DNA of 64,000 bases, taken from Eublepharis macularius. Lineage: Eukaryota > Chordata > Lepidosauria > Squamata > Eublepharidae. This document shows, one piece after another, positions 56,300-64,000 of the stretch (within the stretch, counting starts at the first letter, position 1; each line of letters starts with the position of its first letter). A model generated the notes under the pieces. That model was not told the DNA's origin. It worked only from the letters and a program-made list of their open reading frames with translations, and did no database searches. Location: NCBI RefSeq assembly GCF_028583425.1, contig NC_072796.1, positions 143,849,464 through 143,913,463 of the forward strand, read 5' to 3'. A program made the position numbers and the translations under genes.

Positions 56300-59200
56300 C
56301 TTTGGATTTCTCCTCGCTGCTGGTCTTCGAGAAAGTCTCTTGCTTAGTCAAGATTTTGTGCTCCTTTGGCTGCCCCTCGGGAGGCCTCTGTACATCCTGA
56401 GCCTGGGCAGGGAGTGGAAGAGCAGCCGCAGGTCCGCTGGGCAGGGGCTGGCTGGGAAGCTGGGCTGCAGCTGGCGCAGAGTCTGGTTTGCGGGCCTTCC
56501 TGCCCGGTGGGGGGGGCTGCAGTACAAAAGGGGGTGGGTTCTGCAGGACTATTGGGCCTGCTGGAGCCTGTGGTGGCAAGAGGACAGGGCTGGACCCACC
56601 GGGGGCCGCAAAAGGCAGATTCTGCAGAGAGTAAGTGTACACCTGTCCTCTAGCTAGGCAGGGGACAGTCTGAGGGAAGGAGAACACATACGACTGCTCC
56701 ATAGCCTCTGGTGTGCCTGCCAGACTGAAGACTGAGCCAGCTTGTGATGATTGCTGGGTGCTGGGAAAAGACCAGGTAGGAGAAAAACCGCGTGGGACAG
56801 AATCCAAAGGGGAGCCACTCTCAGCGGTATAGGTGGTATAAGTGGCATCCCACATGGCAGCCTGGGCACCGGGGAAAGGAGTTGAAGTAGCTTGCGGGGA
56901 AAAAATATGTGTCTGGTCCAGACCACCTGTAGGGCTGGGGAATGAGTGTGTCTGCCCCTGAGCAGCCTCCGCATCTGCAGAGCAGGAGAGGGTGTGTGTC
57001 TCTCCCAGAGCACTTGGAGGAGAGCTGTTTGAGACTCCCTGTGAAGGAGGTTCGGAAAGGGAACCACTTTCGGTGCTGGTGGATTGGGAGTCATCCTTTG
57101 CAGGCTGGGTGGGAGGAGCAGAGACCGAATCTTTCTGAGGGCTATCAGCACTGAAGGTGGTGCCAGCTAACGCTTGTTGTTTGCCAGGAAGAGACGAGTC
57201 ATCCTGTGGGGAGATAGTGTGTGTCTGCCCCATACCAGCACTTGCAGGGCTAAAGACAGAGGTGGCTTGTGACAGTTGCTGGGTGCTGGGGAAAGACCAG
57301 CTGCATGGAAAGTCCTGTGGGGAGATATGTGAAATGGGGCCCGTTGAGGTGGTTCCACGAATGGGCAAAGACCAGGTGGCATTCTGTGGGGAAACAGAGA
57401 ATGTCTGGTCCAAAGCCCTCGGAGTGCGTGCCGGACTGAAGACAGAGGTGGCTTGTGATAGTTGCTGGGTGCTGGGGAAAGACCAAGTTGACTCCTCTGG
57501 GGAGACAGAGAATGTCTGCGCCAAAGCCCTCGGAGTGCGTGCCGGACTGAAGACAGAGGGGGCTTGTGACAGTTGCTGGGTGCTGGGGAAAGACCAAGTT
57601 GACTCCTCTGGGGCGACAGAGAATGTCTGCGCCAAAGCCCTCGGAGTGCGTGCCGGAATGAAGACAGAGGGGGCTTGTGATAGTTGCTGGGTGCTGGGGA
57701 AAGACCAAGTTGACTCCTCTGGGGAGACAGAGAATGTCTGGGCCAAAGCTCTTGGAATGCATGCCGGACTGAAGACAGAGGGAGCTTGTGACAGTTGCTG
57801 GGTGCTGGGGAAAGACCAAGTTGAATCCTCTGAGGGGACAGAGAATGTCTGCGCCAAAGCCCTCGGAGTGCGTGCCGGACTGAAGACAGAGGTGGCTTGT
57901 GACAGTTGCTGGGTGCTGGGGAAAGACCAAGTTGACTCCTGTGGGGAGACAGAGAATGTCTGTGCCAAAGCCCTCGGAGTGCGTGGCGGACTGAAGACAG
58001 AGGTGGCTTGTGACAGTTGCTGGGTACTGGGGACAGACCAAGTTGACTCCTCTGGGGGGAGACAAAATGTCACAGCCCTCGGAGTACGTGCCGGACTGAA
58101 GACAGAGGGGGCTTGTGACAGTTGCTGGGTACTGGGGAAAGACCACGTTGAATCCTCTGGGGAGACAGAGAATGTCTGCGCCAAAGCTCTCGGAGTGCGT
58201 GCCGGACTGAAGACAGAGGTGGCTTGTGACAGTTGCTGGGTACTGGGGAAAGACCAAGTTGACTCCTCTGGGGAGACAGAGAATGTGTGCGCCAAAGCTC
58301 TCGGAATGCGTGCCGGACTGAAGACAGAGGTGGCTTGTGACAGTTGCTGGGTACTGGGGAAAGACCAAGTTGACTCCTCTGGAGAGACAGAGAATGTCTG
58401 CGCCAAAGCCCTCGGAGTGTGTGCCGGAATGAAGACAGAGGGGGCTTGTGATAGTTGCTGGGTGCTGGGGAAAGACCAAGTAGACTCCTCTGGGGAGACA
58501 GAGAATGTCTTTGCCAAAGCCCTCGGAGTGCGTGCCGGACTGAAGACAGAGGTGGCTTGTGATAGTTGCTGGGTGCTGGGGAAAGACCAAGTTGACTCCT
58601 GTGGGGAGACAGAGAACGTCTGCGCCAAGGCCCTCGGAGTGCGTGCCGGACTGAAGACTGAGGTGGCTTGTGACAGTTGCTGGGTGCTGGGGAAAGACCA
58701 AGTTGACTCCTCTGGGGAGACAGAGAACGTCTGCGCCAAGGCCCTCGGAGTGCGTGCCGGACTGAAGACAGAGGGGGCTTGTGACAGTTGCTGGGTACTG
58801 GGGACAGACCAAGTTGACTCCTCTGGGGAGACAGAGAACGTCTGCGCCAAAGCCCTCGGAGTGCGTGCCGGACTGAAGACTGAGGTGGCTTGTGACAGTT
58901 GCTGGGTGCTGGGGAAAGACCAAGTTGACTCCTGTGGGGAGACAGAGAACGTCTGCGCCAAAGCCCTCGGAGTGCATGCCGGACTGAAGACTGAGGTGGC
59001 TTGTGATAGTTGCTGGGTACTGGGGACAGACCAAGTTGACTCCTCTGGGGAGACAGAGAACGTCTGCGCCAAAGCCCTCGGAGTGCGTGCCGGACTGAAG
59101 ACAGAGGGGGCTTGTGACAGTTGCTGGGTGCTGGGGAAAGACCAAGTTGACTCCTGTGGGGAGACAGAGAACGTCTGCGCCAAAGCCCTCGGAGTGCATG

Positions 59201-59584
59201 CCGGACTGAAGACTGAGGTGGCTTGTGATAGTTGCTGGGTACTGGGGACAGACCAAGTTGACTCCTCTGGGGAGACAGAGAACGTCTGCGCCAAAGCCCT
59301 CGGAGTGCGTGCCGGACTGAAGACTGAGGTGGCTTGTGACAGTTGCTGGGTGCTGGGGAAAGACCAGCTGCATGGAAAGTCCTGTGAGTAGATGTGTGAA
59401 ATGGGGCCCGTTGAGGCGGTTCCAGGACCAAATGGTGAGCCAGTCAGGGCTCTGTGTTGAAGATGTGTTTGGATGGGAGTGGAGCATTTGAAGGAGTATC
59501 GTTGGGCACCCGACCTAGAACCTGCAGCGTTGCTCCCCAACCTGGAATCCTGGTGAGCGTTGTCTGGTGTGAAAAAGCCAGCGG
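56300..59584 (-). CDS. SPATC1: Speriolin copy 3, giant repeat exon (exon 3)
   Basis: A 3,285-bp exon with 1,094 full codons and no stop. Acceptor CTTGCAG before 59584; donor TCCAAAG/GTGAGA at 56300. Phase 1 at both ends. The head AGFFTPDNAHQDSRLG matches copy 1 (AGYISPDN). FKCSTPIQTHLQHRALT matches copy 2. Then come 18 consecutive units, almost all of the 37-residue class (PRALAQTFSVSPEESTW), a break (SLPIRGTTSTGPISHISPQD), one more unit, a unique Ser/Thr/Gln-rich part (PPSALGETHTLSCS; SPQATSTPFPGAQA), an isolated diverged unit (SFPSTQQSSQAGSVFSLAG), a Pro-rich stretch and EEKSKG at the splice. There is no TM segment or catalytic motif. The readable product from exons 3-5 is about 1,250 residues. 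Confidence 0.85.
57375..59370 (-). repeat. Coding tandem array, 18 units of 111 bp (one 105 bp) (copy 3)
   Basis: Eighteen consecutive units counted in the protein, 17 of 37 residues and one of 35 (PRAVTFCLPPEE). Two related units lie outside the block at about 57245-57335 and 56700-56775. Neighbouring units differ at a few fixed positions (SFP/SVP, QAT/QAP, PAR/PAC, EE/QE). Confidence 0.95.
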
Positions 59585-61936
59585 CTGCAAGGAATAGAGA
59601 GAGGCTCCACTGAGTGTCTGGGTCTCCCTGACCCCACAGAGCCACCGCAAGAAACAGCTTCCCCCTCCCTGAAAATTGGGACTAGAAAACCTGCAGCAGT
59701 TAGGATTAACCCCCAGGATCCGGAGAGGCAGGTGGGTTCTTCAGTCAGTGACAGGAATGCCCATTGGAAACCATGTGCCAGACGGGAGCGAAAAGCGCCC
59801 ACAGACTTGCAACGGCGCCATTTGAACACATCACTGCATCACAACGATGCGAGAACATGGGTTGGACACCTTGAGAGCCATGCTCTGGTCCAGGTGTGAT
59901 CTTAAGACTGTGGAACTGATAAATGGTCCCATTTCTCATGACAGAGTTCCGTTAACTTTTTCTTCTTTGGGGATACCCTGCATTACCTTTGTCCCAGCAG
60001 GACTATCTTAGGAGATATGGCATAATTCCTTTGAAATTTTTTCAAGATCCTGCAATGAACTATTCCAGTGAAGACCAGGGTTGTAGAGGCAGGCCGTAGC
60101 AAACCTCCCCTGATGGTCTCTTGCCTTGAAAACCTCAGTAGGGATTGCCATATGTCAGCTGTTATTTGATGGCGCTTTCGACCATCACCATTCCCATATG
60201 AACCTACCCAACCTCTGCAGTCATTTTCAGTGGCCCTACTTTGGAATGGGCCTTCTCAGTCATACTGCCAGAGCTCTGGAACTCCCCCTCCAGGCAGATT
60301 TCATTTGCCAAACTCTATCATTATCTTCTGCCAGCAGGTGAAATTTTGTGTTGTTTTGCTTGGCATTCCCTCACTATCTCTTACTAGCCTTTTCCCCTGT
60401 TTGTGAGTTTATATGTGTTCATGCGTTTATATTTATCTGTAGTTGAACATAGTTTTGATTGTTCATGCGTTTATATTTATCTGTAGTTGAACATAGTTTT
60501 GATTGTTCGATACCTTGCGGATCCTAAGTTGGGTGGAAGGGTAGCATACAAATATTTAAAATAAACAAACAAATAAAATTTGATAAACAATGAAGAAGGA
60601 CTAGGATTACAGAGTTAGAAGACAGTGTGAACAACCAACTGCCTGAGTGAGTTATGCTGGGACTACAAAGGCAGAAGACACGGCCGTAAAAGCAAGAGGA
60701 TGCCTAGAATAACCCTTGCAGTGAACTCCAGCCCTGTTCCCTCATAAAGGAGCCCTCCTGGACTCACACGTCTAATCTTCTCATAAAAGCAACCTTCTGA
60801 ACATTTCTGTTTCGTTTGTTCTGTGGACTGACCAGATCAAATCCCTCTCTCCCCAGATCAGCCAGCCAGCACAGGAACACAGACCTGTCAGGACTCTTTG
60901 GAGGCCAGACCTGTGCATCTCTGCTGATTGCAAAGAGTCCCTGTCAGTTTCACATCTGCTGAGCCCCTCCCTCCCCCTCCCTCTTGACCTCCTGCAGTTC
61001 TAAGCAACGATTTGGACAGATCTAAAGACTTCCCGTGGCTATTAATTTTCCAGCACAGATTAGCGATGAAAATGATGGGACGTTTGTCTCCTTCAGCCAG
61101 ACTTGGTTCTCCAAGTGGCTTGTGTCAAGGTAAAATCCAATCTAAAATCATGACAATAAAAATATACCTAATATTTTTAATCTAATAATAATATCCATCC
61201 ATGTGTGCATCCAGCCACCTGAATTACTGTGGCAGGCATGACACATCAGAAAATTAATCCAGGCATTTCAAAATTGACCACCATTTTGGGGATGATCACG
61301 GGAGCGGCAGTGGCAACAATGACGGGAACTGGAACCTCCGACCCCTAGAACTGCCGCCACCGGCTCTTGGCAATGGAAGCTCAGATGCTCTGTGTGAGGC
61401 TGACAGAACTCACTGAAAGAGAATGCCTGAAAATGGTGCCTGAAAATGGCCACCAACTTCAGGAGAGTGGTGGGCACTGCATTGCCAAAAATAAAGGGAA
61501 CTGGAACATCTCAAGAACATCCCTCGGCTGTTTGCAGTGGAAGCTCAGGTGCTGTTTGTGGCAGGCATGACTCATCAGAAAATAAAGCTAGAAGTCTGAA
61601 AGCTGGCCACCGAATTCAGGATGCCAAACATGAAGGGAAAGGGAGCATCCTGGACCAGATCGGCGCTGGCCGAGTGACCGTGGGCCTGTCACGCAGGTTT
61701 AGCCTAACCTACCTCTTTTTTTTTTAACTTGACTTTTACCCCACCTTTCTCCTAAATAAGGCCTGATTTCCTTACTAAGTTCCCGCCGTTTTGTGATATG
61801 CTGGTGCCCACTGTGGACTCGTGACGGAATCTCTTTGCACATTTTAGTTGGAATTATCAGGAGATTTCCTCTCATCAGTAATGCCTCTTCAACTGCAATC
61901 TCATAATGTACCTGCCAAAACTTCTGGCACTCCCAG
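59585..61936. other. Upstream flank of copy 3 exon 3; exons 1-2 not found
   Basis: About 60085-60190 is the tail of a 5S-type SINE (ccttgaaaacctcagtaggg...tatttgatggcgctttc). I searched by eye for coiled-coil exon 1 and Pro-rich exon 2 on the minus strand and saw neither. 61290-61620 holds two loosely similar pieces (gtggcaacaatgacgggaac / attgccaaaaataaagggaa). Confidence 0.5.
60417..60504. repeat. Perfect 44-bp tandem duplication
   Basis: Two identical direct copies of a 44-bp unit beginning gttcatgcgtttatatttat, at 60417-60460 and 60461-60504, followed by gttc. Confidence 0.95.
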
Positions 61937-62370
61937 CAGGGCTGGATCAAGGGGGGGCAGGGGGGGTAGTCTGCCCCTGGCGCCACCAGGGAGGGGGCGC
62001 CGGGAGCAGCTGCCAGCTGCTGGAGCACGCGGGCAGCCTTGCAGCCCCCCGCGCTACCTTTCACCTGCCCCGTGGGACAGGGGGCAGCCGGCTTGCCGCA
62101 CACCCCCTGTCCTGCAGGGTAGGCAAAGGGCAGCATGGCCGCCCACGCCATTCGCCTGCCCCACAGGAGAGGGGGCAGCCAGCCGCCCCCTGTCCTGCAG
62201 GGCAGGCGCATGGCGCGGGCAGCCTCGCAGCCCCCGCGCTGCTTCTGCCGCCCTGCGTGATGACGTCACCAAAATGACATCATCGTGCTGTGCCAGGAGC
62301 GCGTGCTGTGCTCGCGCACAAGGTTGGACTAGGGTTGTCCCGGGCGCCGGAAACCCTAGATCTGGCCCTG
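61937..62370. mobile_element. GC-rich hAT non-autonomous element, intact
   Basis: 434 bp with ends cagggctggatc and gatctggccctg (imperfect inverted repeats), flanked by the 8-bp duplication ACTCCCAG (61929-61936 and 62371-62378). The interior has alternating orientations of ctgccccgtgggacaggggg-type segments and a TGACGTCA motif at about 62260. Confidence 0.9.
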
Positions 62371-62559
62371 ACTCCCAGTCCAATTTGCTTTTGTCAGGCT
62401 AGTTGTCTTCCCTATACCTTGCAATTGTACAGAAGTGCTCTGTTTCTGTGGGTTCCTCTACTTGCACCTTTGTTAGGTGCTGGAATCCAAGCAGACTGAC
62501 TCAAGCAAATTGAAATGTAATTTCTGTAGCACCACCCTGCAGCTGGGCAAAATCAACAG

Positions 62560-62702
62560 CTGCCCACACGTGGGCTTTCTCTGTGGTGCCCCCCACCTTA
62601 TGGAGTGGCCTGCCTGAGGAGGTCAGGAAAGCTCCCACTCTCATGTCTTTCTGGAAACGATGCCGGTCTGAATTATTCAGGAGGGCTTTCTACCCAGATT
62701 AC
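62560..62702 (+). mobile_element. L2-type LINE 3' coding fragment
   Basis: The plus strand reads MVPPTLWSGLPEEVRKAPTL, MSFWKRCRSELFRRAFYPD. It is the terminal block of an L2 relative, homologous to the reverse complement of 45240-45360. Confidence 0.65.
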
Positions 62703-62705
62703 AGT

Positions 62706-62870
62706 AATAGTAGTAGAGAGTGCCATCAAGTCATAGCTGGTTTATGGCAACCCCTGGCAGGATTTTTATAGCAAGAGACTAACAGAGGTGGTTTGCCATT
62801 GCCTACCTCTGCAACCCTAGTCTTCATTGGAGGTCTCCCATCCAATTACTAACCAAGGAGGAGGAATAGG
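62706..62870 (-). mobile_element. 5S-rRNA-derived SINE
   Basis: Minus strand: ccttggttagtaattggatg and ggagacctcc (5S 3' part), body with gcaaaccacctctgttagtc, tail agctatgacttgatggcact. Same family as 21545-21740. Confidence 0.7.
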
Positions 62871-63295
62871 CATTAGCACATGTCCAGAACGGTGACACAA
62901 AAAGGTTTAGAGTGTGGTTTTTATCTTAATGTCAAGTGGAATCTGTATCAGGCCCATGCCTTGGAAGACAGTGAGGTTTTATTCCTCTGGATTAACTATT
63001 GACTTTATCGTAGATGTCGTTTGTCCAAAGCATTTCTCCAAGTCCAGGTCTTCACATGCCCTGAATCCCAACAGGGGTCTTTCCAGTTCCTTCCCTGTAA
63101 ACCATTTTATTGATTTCCTTCTCAGGACACTGCAACTCTGCTTTGAACCTTCCTTCCGCATTGCATCAGAAATTATGTGACTTTCCAGCACGCAGGCAAG
63201 TGACCCCCCCCCATACCACACCCCATTTTGGCCCCTTCTTCCAACTGCCCTCACCAATTAATTTAATTTAATTTACTTCATTTATCATCTGCCTT
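62871..63295. other. No gene recognised
   Basis: Short open frames only. Unrecognised sequence. Confidence 0.4.
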
Positions 63296-63620
63296 CCTCA
63301 CTGAGAGCCAGTTTGGTGTAGTGATTAAGAGCGGCAGGACTCTAATCTGGAGAGCCGAGTTTGATTCCCCATTCCTCCACTTGGAGCCAGCTGGGTGACC
63401 TTGGGCTAGTCACAGCTTCTAGGCGCTCTCTCAGTCCCACCCACCTCACAGGGTGTTTGTTGTGGAGATAATAGTAACATACTTTGTAAACTGCAACTTT
63501 GTAAACATACGTTGTAAACCCCAACTCTTTATCTCCCTTTAGTGGACAAAGGTTATATTTTGAGTGGGTGTTAGGTTGTCCTGAAAGGCGGTATATAAAG
63601 TGAATGTTAATGTTATTATT
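63296..63620 (+). mobile_element. tRNA-derived SINE with L2-like tail
   Basis: Box A region tggtgtagtgattaagagc and box-B-like gagtttgattcccc, core tgggtgaccttgggctagtc, tail gaaaggcggtatataaag then gttattatt. Same family as 49752-50003. Confidence 0.8.
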
Positions 63621-63930
63621 GAGACTCCAGGACAATTGCACAATTATAAAACAATGTAACAAAGAGCGGGGGCAGAGCTTTGGCGGCAGAACACATCAGG
63701 TCCCGCAGGCACACGTGTCCTAGGCCATGAAGGGCGTTGTAGGTAATGGCCAGCATCTTGAAATGAAGCAGGGAAATAATCAACAACCAATGGCGTGCCT
63801 GCAGAAAAGATGTCATAAATATGTCTACACCAAGCCCTGAGACGAAACCTGCTGTGGAGTTCTGTGCCAGGAGGAATTCCCAAGCTGTCTTCCCAGGCAG
63901 ACGCATGTGCGGTGCATAGAAATAGCCCAG
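63615..63930 (-). mobile_element. L2-type LINE fossil
   Basis: The minus strand reads LHFKMLAITYNALHGLGHVC, LRDLMCSAAKALP, with the F/YKxLxxTYxALxGLG signature of L2 ORF2, broken downstream. Sequence from 63931 to the window end is unrecognised. Confidence 0.5.
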
Positions 63931-64000
63931 CCTTAAGGTTACCCCTGCCTGGTTCCCACTAGCATCCCCTCGGTCGTGTCAGAATTCGATTTCAGCTTGT

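Noticed and set aside
54680..56657. Long plus-strand frames (198 and 374 codons)
   Set aside because: They lie in intron 3 and antisense to exon 3 of copy 3, are GC-rich, and show no recognisable domain.
57157..59487. Plus-strand 744-codon and minus-strand 745- and 453-codon frames over the copy 3 array
   Set aside because: Same cause: off-frame readings of the coding repeat. Only the frame joining exons 4 and 5 in phase is kept.
63303..63375. Possible tRNA gene
   Set aside because: Box A/B-like motifs are present, but no cloverleaf with a clear anticodon arm can be drawn, and a SINE core and LINE-like tail follow.

Overview
This is vertebrate nuclear DNA, almost certainly from a squamate reptile and most like a gecko. 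CR1, L2-type and RTE/BovB-like LINEs, 5S-rRNA-derived and tRNA-derived SINEs, hAT MITEs and a chromodomain Ty3/gypsy element fill the spaces between split exons that have GT/AG boundaries. There is no bacterial-style operon, CRISPR array or RNA gene. The species call is inference from repeat content.

The only host genes I recognise are three tandem copies of speriolin (SPATC1, spermatogenesis and centriole associated 1), all on the minus strand. Read in the direction of transcription they are: copy 3 (exon 3 at 59584-56300, exon 4 at 53874-53735, exon 5 at 50985-50656), copy 2 (33671-29022, 21203-21064, 17826-17497) and copy 1 (exon 1 at 7009-6820, exon 2 at 6647-6291, decayed exon 3 at 3018-2335, decayed exon 5 at 1328-1000). 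Exon 4 is exactly 140 bp and exon 5 exactly 330 bp in copies 2 and 3. Splice phases agree throughout, and all three copies carry an AATAAA about 37-50 bp after the stop. Copies 2 and 3 are fully open from exon 3 to the stop. I found no exons 1-2 for them in the window. Copy 1 has intact exons 1-2, but its exon 3 has four in-frame stops, it has no visible exon 4, and its exon 5 has a frameshift plus a premature stop.

The striking feature is exon 3 of copies 2 and 3. It has grown into a 4,650-bp exon (33 tandem 35/37-residue units) and a 3,285-bp exon (18 consecutive units). The unit core reads FPSTQQLSQATSVFSPARTP and carries S/T-P-x-R and SQ/TQ motifs in every repeat. Copy 1 exon 3 has no such array. 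Long antisense and off-frame ORFs over these arrays are shadows, because every unit length is a multiple of three.

The rest is transposon-derived or unrecognised. 3.4-5.3 kb holds CR1 with a nested SINE. 7.6-10.1 kb has L2 pieces in opposed orientations around (ATC)n/(AAC)n. 10-20 kb has hAT MITEs, foldbacks, BovB-like and L2 fragments. 22.9-26.4 kb is a three-level nest (foldback, then CR1, then foldback). 34.0-35.5 kb is a minisatellite of about 52 bp period. 36.07-43.69 kb is a complete-length but mutated Ty3/gypsy element with 546-bp LTRs and a CCAGG target duplication. 43.7-46.6 kb holds CR1/L2 fossils, and 47.9-50.0 and 60-64 kb hold MITEs and SINEs.
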